A DNA stretch of 64,000 bases, from NCBI RefSeq assembly GCF_035207705.1, contig NZ_CP128187.1, forward strand, positions 2,418,001 to 2,482,000. Direction: 5' to 3'. The notes beneath the pieces are model-generated. The model saw nothing but the letters and a program-made list of their open reading frames with translations. It ran no database searches and was not told the DNA's origin. How positions within the stretch are numbered: position 1 is the stretch's first letter; each line of letters begins with the position of its first letter. Shown in pieces: positions 1-9,661 of the stretch. This stretch comes from Maribacter sp. BPC-D8. Lineage in GTDB: Bacteria; Bacteroidota; Bacteroidia; Flavobacteriales; Flavobacteriaceae. Position numbers and translations under genes: made by a program.

Positions 1-1
1 A

Positions 2-3000
2 GGCGATGATCATGCAACTGGTTTTACAATCAAAAATGTATTACCAGACAATGTAAGTTTAGATGATATAAATATTGATGATGCACCAGGTGTAACTAGT
101 AGTTATGAAGAAAGTACTAGAACCATAACATTTACGATACCAAATACTTTAGTTGAAATTGATGATCCCGAGTATAAGATTAAAATAACGGTTTCTGTTG
201 CAGGCGACTGTTCTGAATTCGTAGCAGCTTGTGCCTCTCAACTAGAGAATAACGCATATGCCAGTTATTCTGGAACATTAAATACCAACACCTTTTCAGA
301 CGAAGATGGTAGCAACCCTGCGGGTGCATGTACCACAACTTTAGAAGTAGCGGCCAACAATGTATCTGATGCATTGGCAAATTGTAATGTTGCACGAACA
401 GTAGAACTTTGTGGCGTTAGCGGAACACTTTCTGCCGGTTTAGGTTTTGATACATACACTTGGGCAATTGACAACAACAATAATGGGTCTATAGATTCTG
501 GAGATACTATTTTAGATGATGGTACTTCAAACACGTTGACAGTAACTACTGTAGGTAACTATATCGTTGAGAAAACATCAGGTGCTGGTTGTGCCAACCA
601 CACAGAATTAATCACCGTAGAGCGTTATGGTGAAACACAGACCAACCCGATCATCAGTTACTTTAACCAAGTTAATGGCGACAGTAATCCTGATAATGAT
701 ATTCAAGGTGAAATCGTAACTTGTTCAAATGACAACAACTCAATGCCACATATATTTCTTTGTGGTGATACTGATAGTGCATTTATTCAATTAGGAATAA
801 CCGATGCTTTGAGTATTAAATGGGAAAGACTTGACGAAACCAGTTGTAATGTAGCTACTTGTGGCGATGTAAGTGATGATTGTGCAAATACAGCTAGTGG
901 TTGGACATGGAACGAAGAAACAGATGCAGATAATTTTACTGTAACCGATAGTGGTAAATATAGAGTAGTTATAGGTTATGAAGGCGGATGCTTTAGTAGA
1001 TTCTATTTCAATGCATACCAAAATACCTTAGACATTCCTGAACCAGATTCATCTGATATTATTTGTGATACCGAAGGTTCAATAAGAGTAATAGACTTAG
1101 GTAGTGGTTATGGTTACCAGTTATTCGATGTAGAAAATAACAATATAGCAGTACCGTTCAGCGCAGGTCAAGGTCCTAATTTTGCTATCACAACTAGTGG
1201 TACTTATAAAGTACAGATTACACAACTAAATCCTTCAACAGGTGCACCAATTGAAAACAGTTGTGTGTTCGAAACCGAAGAAATTGGTATTGCAGAAAGA
1301 ATTTTTGAGACAAAACTCACTACAACTCCATTTGATTGTACCGATGCAGGAACAATTTCTATACAGGCATTGAACGTTTCACCAGAATATAGCTATGAGC
1401 TTTACTTCGATAATGGTAGCGGCGGTAAAGGAGCCCTGGTAGCTAATAATTTACTTTCTTCTGACAATACGCATACGTTTACAGGTCTTTCAGCAGATGA
1501 TTATGTTATCGTAACCACTACAACAGACGGTTGTACTGACGAAAGTACTATTACGGTAGACGAAATTCCTGAACTGAGGTTAACAGCTACAAATCAAGAT
1601 AATATTACATGTACTCCCGGTGTTATTAATTTAACAGCAACTGGTGGTACAACAGGGTACGAATATGCTATCTATAGTAAAGATGGTATTACTCCATACG
1701 CTGACGAAACTACCATTCCAGATTCAGATTTCTCATCTAATCCATCCTTTTTATTCGGATATGAAGGTACCCCTTCAACATATGTACCTAATGAAGATGG
1801 AGAATATGTATTTGTAATTAGAGATGATAATGGATGTTACGGATTATCGAATATCGTACAAATGGAAGATTTGGGTACTATTACAATAAGTGCTTCAAAT
1901 ACTGATATTATATGTGCCGATTCAGCTACTTCTGTATTAACCATTACCGCATCTGGTGGTAATGCACCATACCAATATAGTCTTGATGGTGGCGCAACGT
2001 ACCAAACAGAAAACTTCTTTAATAATTTAGCTGCTGGTACTTATACCATTACGGTTATGGATACCAATAGTGATCCTGGTAATGCATGTACAGAGACTTT
2101 AGAGTATGAAGTTACCCAACCATTTCTTTTGACGGCTTCACCTTCTATTATAGAAGATGCGTCATGTGATACATCTGGCGCAGCAACCCCTACTGCTTTA
2201 GTAAAGATTTTAAATGGTAGTGGCGGACAAGCACCTTACCAATATAGTTTTGATGGTGGTAGTACGTTTACGGCAGTTGACGAGCAACGATTAACACCGG
2301 GTAACTATCAATTAGCGATAAAAGATGCTTTAGGATGTTCTACAGATTTAGAAATAACCGTACCTACAGCCGCTATTGACCCTACTTTTACGAATGACAT
2401 TACGTATGAGTGCGATGGAGATGGTGTAGTAACAATTACACCTTCTAATACTACAGACTTTACATATACCTATAAATTAAATGGTACCGAAAACTCACCA
2501 TTAGATAGTAATGTATTCAATAATGTTGCTTCAGGTACTCAAACAATAACAGTTGGGTACACAAGTTCAATTGCTGCTTCTCAAAGCACATTATTCCTTG
2601 AAGATTTTGGAGCTGGTGTAACTACACAGATTGCGGAAATTGGCGCAGGATATTGCTATGAACCACAAGATGGTACTGATACGGACTGTAATTTAGGTCC
2701 TGCCGGAATTCTTGTAAATGCTGAATATGCGGTTACAAACAGAATAACCAACCCAAATGCTTCTTGGAGAAGTCCTAATGACCATTCAGGTATAACCGAT
2801 GGTAGATTTATGGCAATTGGGGTAAGTACGTCTGCAGGTAATAACAATGTTCTATGGTCAAGAACAGGCTTAGAAGCACTTGCTAATCAAGAAATAACGA
2901 TATCATTCTACGCCTACAACATATTAATTGATAATGCTTCGGGTAACGACCCAGAAATATTGGTAGAATTAGTTAATGGCTCAGGTACTGTAATCAGTAG

Positions 3001-6000
3001 TCAGGCAACTGCCGCTATTCCTCAAAATAACAATGCAGACGACTGGCATTTAAGAACAGTAACATTTAATCCTGGTGCAAATACTGCAGTTGGTGTTGTA
3101 TTACGTACCAACCTTGATAGTGACAATGGTAACTTCTTGGTATTAGATGATATTCAGGCGTCACAGACTCCAGAATTATGTGAACAAACACAAGATATTT
3201 CAGTAATTGTAGAATCTGGAAAAACTTTTGAAGTAGCCATTTTAGGCAGTACCGACCCTACATGTAACGGTAGCGATAATGGTAGTATTCGTTTTGAGGT
3301 TTCTAATTTCGATCCTACTTTCGGATATCAATATTCTGTAGACGGTGGTACAACTTGGATAACGGAAACGACATCTCCAATTACTACTCCTTCTACCCTT
3401 ACAGATGGTACATATAACATTATGGTCGAAAAAATTGACGATGATACATGTACGGCAACCTCAGCAACTTCAGCAACGTTGACATCACCAAACGCATTAA
3501 CAGCTGATCTTCAACAAAAAGCAGAATTTACATGTTTTAATACCGGTGCTACTTTACAAGCATCTGCAGATGAAGGTACACCTGGTTATGAGTACCAATT
3601 AGAATTAACAGATAATACTATTGTAAGAGCGTTTAGTACCTCACCACAATTCCTAAATGTACCTGCTGGTAATTACCACGTTAGGGTAAAAGATCAGAAT
3701 AACTGTGAAGTTATTTCAACAACAACAGTAAACGTAATTCAACCAGATACTATAGCTTTTGATTTAACAGCTACACAATGTTATGATGGTCTAAGCAACG
3801 GTACGGTAACAGCTACTGTAACCGATGGTAATGGTAATTATTCATTTAGAATTAACGGCGGAGCATGGCAAACACCTTCTCCTGTAACCGACTTAACTTA
3901 TACGTTCAGTAATTTATCTGAAGGAACCTATGATGTTGAAGTAAATGACCAATATGGTTGTGCTTCAGCAATACAATCAATAACGATTGCTCCAACAATT
4001 TCACTTAGTGTGGTGCCTGTAAATGCAAGTTTATGTGCCGATGGTTCATTAACCGCGACAGCATCAGGTGGAGATAATAATTTTGTCTATGCTTTCATTC
4101 CTTCTGGGAATACAGTTACTGATGCTGATTTCTCAGCTATTAATACTACTAATATTCTATTAGCCGATATTGGACCTTATGATATTTATGTAAGAGATAA
4201 AGCAAATGGTACTGATGCTTGCCAGACTATGGTTACCGAAACTATTTCGGCAAACCCAGAATTGGATATCTCAGCAGTAGCCACAGACCCAGATTGTCAT
4301 GATGGCACTGGTAATATTGAAGTTACAATTAACGACGGACTTTCTCCTTTCGATTATAGGTTGGTAGATAAAACCAATGGTTCACCTGATCAAGTACAAA
4401 CAAATGTTGTGGGTATTACTAAAACATATTATAACCTGGCAGCAGGTGAATATGACGTTGTAATTACAGACGAAGCTGGATGTTCAGAAACAGAAACGGT
4501 AACCATTACGGCACCGGCAGAACTTACATCTGATATCCTTTTAGCATATGCAAGTGATTGTTCAGGTGGAGCTACAGAGTTTGGCTTTGACTTTACCAAT
4601 GTAACTACAGGTCTTGCGGGTACGCTTGAATATAGTGCTGATGGAGGCGCAACATGGCAACCATCAACAGTATTTAGAGGGTATACTTCAGGTGATGAAG
4701 TTTTCCCTTCTATACGTACAAAAGATGGTAGTAACAATTTAATCTGCCAGACAGATTTACCAAGAGAAATAATACCTTATCCATTAGATGATTTAGATAT
4801 TACAACATCATCGGTTGTAGAGAACTGTGATGAATTAAAAGTGAAAGTACAAGGTGGGGAAGGCGTACCTGGTTATGAATATACTTTTTCTAGCGACCCA
4901 TCAAATTTTGATGAAACTACCGCTACATGGTATCCTGGTACAAATTTAGACCTTGATGACAATCCTGTACCTGCTGGTCATGGTAGTTATGAATTTACCA
5001 ACTTAGTACCTGGTAGAACTTATGTATTTTATGTTAGAGATAATAACACTCCTAGCACTTGTATTAGACAAAGTACAGTTAATGTAAACGAAATTGCTGG
5101 TGGTCTACCAATGACCATTACACCAGAAATTAATCCTTCTTGTAATTTAGCAAACAACGGTGAAATCACATACACGATAGTTGATGAAGATGGACTGACC
5201 GAAAATAGAATGGAATGGACCTTATTTGATACCGATAATAACATTATCGATCAAAGTGCAGGTTTTGTGACCTATAGCAATACTATTACTGTAAGTGGAC
5301 TTTCTGCTAATGAATATTATATTCAGGTAACGCAAATCGACGATACTGATAATCAACAATGTATCAGCGCCAGTGAAAACGCTATTTTAGATGAATTAGA
5401 AATCATTACAGGAATCGCAAAATCTGATCAAGATATTTCATGTGAAAACCCTGGATTAATTTTAATCGAGAATGTACAAGGCGGTGGAGGTAATTACTTC
5501 TACACGATTACAGGTCCTGCAACTTTTGTTACTATAACAGCAACAGGTGATAACCCTATAGAAATACCAGCTGGTTCTCCTGCAGGAACTTATACGGTGA
5601 ATGTAGAGGATCAATTTGGTTGTTCGTATCCTCTTAATAATGTTAATATGGTTTTTACGACCGCACCAACTATTGATGATGTGGTCATTGCAAATTGTGA
5701 TACTAATGCGTCGGTTACAATAGATGCTACAGGTACAGGAACTATTCTTTATTCAATAGATGGTGGTAGTACCTATCAAAATAATAATGGTATTTACAAC
5801 ACTGTACCAGCAGGCAACTATACTGTATTTATAAAAGATGCTACCGGTTGTACGGAAGACACAAATATAGTTGTACACCCTACCCTACAGGCATCAGCTA
5901 GTTTAGACAAACAATTAGGTTGTGATGCAACTTTTGAAGCAGAAATAGCTATTGAAGGTATTTCAGGTTCTGGAAATTATGAGTTCGAAATTCTTGACAG

Positions 6001-9000
6001 CTCATCAGCAAATGTTGAAACAAGACAAACTCTTACAGGTGGAGCAATGAACGTACCAGTAGGCGTTCCGGATAATACTATAGATACAGATTATACGGTC
6101 AATGTTTATGATATTGGTACCGCTTCTCCAAATTGTTTTAGAACTTTTACGGTAACCATACCTGCGGCTATTCTTCCAGATTTTACGGCTACCCCTATTG
6201 AGGTAAGTTGTTCTGGTGCTAATGATGGTAGTATAGAGTTAGTACAAGTGAATAACGGAAATAATCCATTAACTTATGTTTTAGACCCAATGCCGGCAAG
6301 TGCTTCATGGGATGCAGCTACACAATCATTTATTGGTTTACCTGGTGGTTCATATGATGTAACGGCAAGAGGTCCGAATAACTGTCCGACATTAAAAACT
6401 GTGGTTGTAGATGAAAATACAGCCGTAACATTTACTGCTCCGGTTCCAGTACAATTTGGTTGTGCTAACGGAAATGATGGTGATAATGCCACAATAACAA
6501 TAGACGCAAGTTTAATCAATGGTGGTAGCGGAACATATGATCGTTTTGAATTCATTGATGATGCAACTTCTACCGTACTTCAAAACAGCAGTAATTTAAC
6601 CTATACACACACAGATGCGGCTGGTGGTGATATTATTGTTCGTGTATATGATGACGAAGGTTGTTCTGCAGAACACATAGTTACCATAGACCCTTATGAT
6701 ACATTTATTGATGCAACTGTAAATGTAGATAGAGATTTAGATTGTGTAAATAGTGGAGAAAACATTACTATTAATGTAAATAGTACAGTTACCAATACGA
6801 CTGCAAATCTTGCTAATTATGAGTTTAGAATATTACCATCTGCAACATACCAAACAGGTGATAACGTATTTTCGAACTTGGCAATTGGCACCTATACTAT
6901 TGGTATTAAAAATGTAACTACTGGTTGTGAAATAACACGAACTCATATCGTAGAAGACCCAAATACATTTAGTATTGAGGTAAATAAACTTTCTGATGTA
7001 GTATGTTTTGGAACCGATGGGGCTATTGAAGTAACATTTACAGATGCTACGTATACAGGTGATTTCAACTGGGAAGTTGTAAATGCCGATGGAACCGCTA
7101 CTACACGTACAGATGATGCTGATACTTTTACAGGAACAGGTACAACAGCTTCTATTCCGGTAGCTGCGGGTAGTTATATTTTGAGAGCTTCACAAGTTGG
7201 AACTCCTGAATGTATTCAAGAAAGATCATTTACGATTACATCACCTAGTGCTGCAATAACTTTAGCGACAATAGAAACAAAAGATGTTGGCTGTAGTAAT
7301 GATATGGGTAGTGCAAACATCACACCTAATGGTGGTGAAGCACCATTCAATATTATTTTAACACATGTAAGTTCGACTATAACTTATACTGCAAATCAAG
7401 TAAACAGTAATTTGTTTACAGGTTTAAGTGATGGTCAATATACGGTAGAAGTAACTGATAGTTTAGGTTGTACAGAAACCTTTACCAATGCGTTTACCTT
7501 AACTCCGCCAGAACCGATTGTTGCAAATATTCAATCTGTTGTAGGTTTAGAATGTGAAGGTGATACAGACGGAATAATTACTGCAGCGTTTACGCCAAGA
7601 GTAGTATCTACAAATTACAGATATATTCTTAAAACGTATGATGGTGATGGACCAAGTGCTAATCTTTTACAGACATCTAGTTCTCAGACTACAGCAACAT
7701 TCATGAATTTGAGATCAGGTTATTACAGTGTAACTATTCTTGATGATTTGAACTGTTCTGATGAAACTAGTATCGTTGAAATTGCTGAACCTGTTGAGGT
7801 TAAAGGTCAACTAATAACTGAGCAAAGAGCAACGTGTTTAGATGATGCACAACTTTTATTAACTGCTTCTGGCGGTACAGGACCATATATGTGGAATACC
7901 GATGGTACATCGGCATTCAACGCTATGAACGAAACTAACGGACCGAACACTCATCTATTCACAGGTGTTCTGCCAAATACATATCAGTACTATATTCAAG
8001 ATAGCTTTGGTTGTGTATCAGTATTAAGTAATAGTGTTACAATTAATCCGATCATACCTTTAACGGTTACGCTAGATAATGATAACCCAACTATTAGCTG
8101 TAATGGTGATAATAGCGGAGTCATAAATGCAGAAGCTCAAGGCGGATTAGGTAACTATCAATATGCCCTATTCTCTGATGCAGGATTAACGAATGAAGTT
8201 CGTGTAAATCAACCAACAGGTCTATTTACAGATTTATTGGCAGGATCTTATTATGTAAGAATTCAGAGCGATGATTGTGAAATATCTTCTCTATTGATTT
8301 CTATCACCGAACCAGATGAACTTCTTATTGACACGGCTAACACTACAATTAATGATGTTACTTGTAATGGACAAGAAGATGGTGTTATTACGGTGAACAT
8401 GTTAGGTGGGTCAGGTACATATCAATATGCAATCTCACCGAACTTAGATCGCTTTAGTGATGACAATACGTTTGACGAATTGGCACCTGGTGATTATATT
8501 ATTATAGCACAAGATGCTAATGGTTGTTTTGAACTAGTTGAAGCTACAATTGAAGAGCCAGACGTGTTAGAAATTATAACAGAAAGTACACCAGAAATTT
8601 GCGTAGGTGAAGAAGACGGAACCATTGATTTAACCATAATCGGTGGTACCGCTCCATACAGCACTCGTTTAGAAGCTGAAACAGATTTCGTTCAAGACAG
8701 AATGAGTTTTACCAACTTAGCTGCTGGTGATTATATCATTTACATAGAAGATGCTCAAGGTTGTGAAGAAACAATAATCGTTACTATAGATGCCGGTGTT
8801 GATTTAGGTGCCGTTGTTGAACCAGTCTATGAATGTGATGGTAATATCCCTAGCAACTATGTAAATATTGTTCTTAATGACCCAAGTATAGAAAATGATG
8901 TGCTATTTGGTTTAGATACTGTAGATCCATTAGAAATGCAGTTAACTCCTATTTTCAGAGATTTGACTCCGGGTACTCATTATATCAGTATTTCTCATGC

Positions 9001-9523
9001 TAATGGATGTCTAACCACTTATGATGTTGAAATATTGGCATTTGAACCTCTTGAGATTACTGTAGTAGAAAGTAATATCAATCAGATTACCGCTACGGTA
9101 ACTGGTGGTAGAGAAAACTACACCTTCTATTTTGAAGATGAAAACAGAGGCTCTGAAAATGTGTTCTACATTACCGAGACTGGTACGTATGCAATTACTG
9201 TGGTAGATGAAAATGGATGTGAAGTAACAGCGAGTCTGTTCATTGAATTCATAGATATAGAAATTCCTAATTTCTTTACTCCGAATGGTGATGGTCAAAA
9301 CGATTTTTGGATGCCAGATAATATAGAAGTTTATCCAGAGATTTTCATCAGCATCTATGATAGATACGGTCGTTCAGTCTTCACCTTCCAGGACAATGAA
9401 GACGGATGGGATGGATTCTATCAGGAAAATGAGTTGCCAACAGGAGATTACTGGTACATCATTAAATTAAATGGTGCTGCCGACACTAGAGAATTTGTAG
9501 GTAATTTCACACTTTATAGATAA
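2..9523 (+). CDS. Giant SprB-repeat T9SS adhesin, 5' end outside window
   Basis: The frame is open from the left edge, so at least 3173 residues are present and the N-terminus is missing. Most of the protein is a run of roughly 90-100-residue units with a Cys near the start, then a D/N-G-rich turn, then GG followed by Y-x-Y and often LDGG, which is the SprB-repeat signature. Around 2593-3186 the pattern is interrupted by a different beta-sandwich-like segment resembling a MAM or carbohydrate-binding domain. From about 9260 the C-terminus is a gliding-motility-associated domain (FFTPNGDGQND, YDRYG, GWDG, GDYWY), a type B T9SS sorting signal. It is therefore predicted to be exported by T9SS and displayed on the surface as a mobile adhesin. 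The sequence is rich in Asp, Thr, Asn and Gly and poor in Lys and Arg. A hairpin follows the stop. Confidence 0.9.
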   Translation, partial: GDDHATGFTIKNVLPDNVSLDDINIDDAPGVTSSYEESTRTITFTIPNTLVEIDDPEYKIKITVSVAGDCSEFVAACASQLENNAYASYSGTLNTNTFSDEDGSNPAGACTTTLEVAANNVSDALANCNVARTVELCGVSGTLSAGLGFDTYTWAIDNNNNGSIDSGDTILDDGTSNTLTVTTVGNYIVEKTSGAGCANHTELITVERYGETQTNPIISYFNQVNGDSNPDNDIQGEIVTCSNDNNSMPHIFLCGDTDSAFIQLGITDALSIKWERLDETSCNVATCGDVSDDCANTASGWTWNEETDADNFTVTDSGKYRVVIGYEGGCFSRFYFNAYQNTLDIPEPDSSDIICDTEGSIRVIDLGSGYGYQLFDVENNNIAVPFSAGQGPNFAITTSGTYKVQITQLNPSTGAPIENSCVFETEEIGIAERIFETKLTTTPFDCTDAGTISIQALNVSPEYSYELYFDNGSGGKGALVANNLLSSDNTHTFTGLSADDYVIVTTTTDGCTDESTITVDEIPELRLTATNQDNITCTPGVINLTATGGTTGYEYAIYSKDGITPYADETTIPDSDFSSNPSFLFGYEGTPSTYVPNEDGEYVFVIRDDNGCYGLSNIVQMEDLGTITISASNTDIICADSATSVLTITASGGNAPYQYSLDGGATYQTENFFNNLAAGTYTITVMDTNSDPGNACTETLEYEVTQPFLLTASPSIIEDASCDTSGAATPTALVKILNGSGGQAPYQYSFDGGSTFTAVDEQRLTPGNYQLAIKDALGCSTDLEITVPTAAIDPTFTNDITYECDGDGVVTITPSNTTDFTYTYKLNGTENSPLDSNVFNNVASGTQTITVGYTSSIAASQSTLFLEDFGAGVTTQIAEIGAGYCYEPQDGTDTDCNLGPAGILVNAEYAVTNRITNPNASWRSPNDHSGITDGRFMAIGVSTSAGNNNVLWSRTGLEALANQEITISFYAYNILIDNASGNDPEILVELVNGSGTVISSQATAAIPQNNNADDWHLRTVTFNPGANTAVGVVLRTNLDSDNGNFLVLDDIQASQTPELCEQTQDISVIVESGKTFEVAILGSTDPTCNGSDNGSIRFEVSNFDPTFGYQYSVDGGTTWITETTSPITTPSTLTDGTYNIMVEKIDDDTCTATSATSATLTSPNALTADLQQKAEFTCFNTGATLQASADEGTPGYEYQLELTDNTIVRAFSTSPQFLNVPAGNYHVRVKDQNNCEVISTTTVNVIQPDTIAFDLTATQCYDGLSNGTVTATVTDGNGNYSFRINGGAWQTPSPVTDLTYTFSNLSEGTYDVEVNDQYGCASAIQSITIAPTISLSVVPVNASLCADGSLTATASGGDNNFVYAFIPSGNTVTDADFSAINTTNILLADIGPYDIYVRDKANGTDACQTMVTETISANPELDISAVATDPDCHDGTGNIEVTINDGLSPFDYRLVDKTNGSPDQVQTNVVGITKTYYNLAAGEYDVVITDEAGCSETETVTITAPAELTSDILLAYASDCSGGATEFGFDFTNVTTGLAGTLEYSADGGATWQPSTVFRGYTSGDEVFPSIRTKDGSNNLICQTDLPREIIPYPLDDLDITTSSVVENCDELKVKVQGGEGVPGYEYTFSSDPSNFDETTATWYPGTNLDLDDNPVPAGHGSYEFTNLVPGRTYVFYVRDNNTPSTCIRQSTVNVNEIAGGLPMTITPEINPSCNLANNGEITYTIVDEDGLTENRMEWTLFDTDNNIIDQSAGFVTYSNTITVSGLSANEYYIQVTQIDDTDNQQCISASENAILDELEIITGIAKSDQDISCENPGLILIENVQGGGGNYFYTITGPATFVTITATGDNPIEIPAGSPAGTYTVNVEDQFGCSYPLNNVNMVFTTAPTIDDVVIANCDTNASVTIDATGTGTILYSIDGGSTYQNNNGIYNTVPAGNYTVFIKDATGCTEDTNIVVHPTLQASASLDKQLGCDATFEAEIAIEGISGSGNYEFEILDSSSANVETRQTLTGGAMNVPVGVPDNTIDTDYTVNVYDIGTASPNCFRTFTVTIPAAILPDFTATPIEVSCSGANDGSIELVQVNNGNNPLTYVLDPMPASASWDAATQSFIGLPGGSYDVTARGPNNCPTLKTVVVDENTAVTFTAPVPVQFGCANGNDGDNATITIDASLINGGSGTYDRFEFIDDATSTVLQNSSNLTYTHTDAAGGDIIVRVYDDEGCSAEHIVTIDPYDTFIDATVNVDRDLDCVNSGENITINVNSTVTNTTANLANYEFRILPSATYQTGDNVFSNLAIGTYTIGIKNVTTGCEITRTHIVEDPNTFSIEVNKLSDVVCFGTDGAIEVTFTDATYTGDFNWEVVNADGTATTRTDDADTFTGTGTTASIPVAAGSYILRASQVGTPECIQERSFTITSPSAAITLATIETKDVGCSNDMGSANITPNGGEAPFNIILTHVSSTITYTANQVNSNLFTGLSDGQYTVEVTDSLGCTETFTNAFTLTPPEPIVANIQSVVGLECEGDTDGIITAAFTPRVVSTNYRYILKTYDGDGPSANLLQTSSSQTTATFMNLRSGYYSVTILDDLNCSDETSIVEIAEPVEVKGQLITEQRATCLDDAQLLLTASGGTGPYMWNTDGTSAFNAMNETNGPNTHLFTGVLPNTYQYYIQDSFGCVSVLSNSVTINPIIPLTVTLDNDNPTISCNGDNSGVINAEAQGGLGNYQYALFSDAGLTNEVRVNQPTGLFTDLLAGSYYVRIQSDDCEISSLLISITEPDELLIDTANTTINDVTCNGQEDGVITVNMLGGSGTYQYAISPNLDRFSDDNTFDELAPGDYIIIAQDANGCFELVEATIEEPDVLEIITESTPEICVGEEDGTIDLTIIGGTAPYSTRLEAETDFVQDRMSFTNLAAGDYIIYIEDAQGCEETIIVTIDAGVDLGAVVEPVYECDGNIPSNYVNIVLNDPSIENDVLFGLDTVDPLEMQLTPIFRDLTPGTHYISISHANGCLTTYDVEILAFEPLEITVVESNINQITATVTGGRENYTFYFEDENRGSENVFYITETGTYAITVVDENGCEVTASLFIEFIDIEIPNFFTPNGDGQNDFWMPDNIEVYPEIFISIYDRYGRSVFTFQDNEDGWDGFYQENELPTGDYWYIIKLNGAADTREFVGNFTLYR

Positions 9524-9533
9524 GTAAATTAAC

Positions 9534-9558
9534 AGAGGTAGCTAATTCAGCTACCTCT
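9534..9558 (+). terminator. Hairpin after the giant adhesin gene
   Basis: A perfect 10-bp stem (AGAGGTAGCT / AGCTACCTCT) with a 5-nt loop lies 11 bp after the adhesin stop. The T tract is weak (ATTATATA), so termination may be partial and some read-through into the next gene is possible. Confidence 0.55.
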
Positions 9559-9661
9559 ATTATATAGGCAATCACCACTTATTACTAGTGTTATACAACT
9601 AATAATTGCGATTGCAAGGCGTTTTAATTTTCTTTGCTGCTATGACCCCGATAAGCTTATA

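Noticed and set aside
265..534. Minus-strand open frames across the giant adhesin (for example 265-534, 791-1021, 6274-6555)
   Set aside because: They are shadows of the biased plus-strand code, with no coding features of their own and no promoter or terminator.
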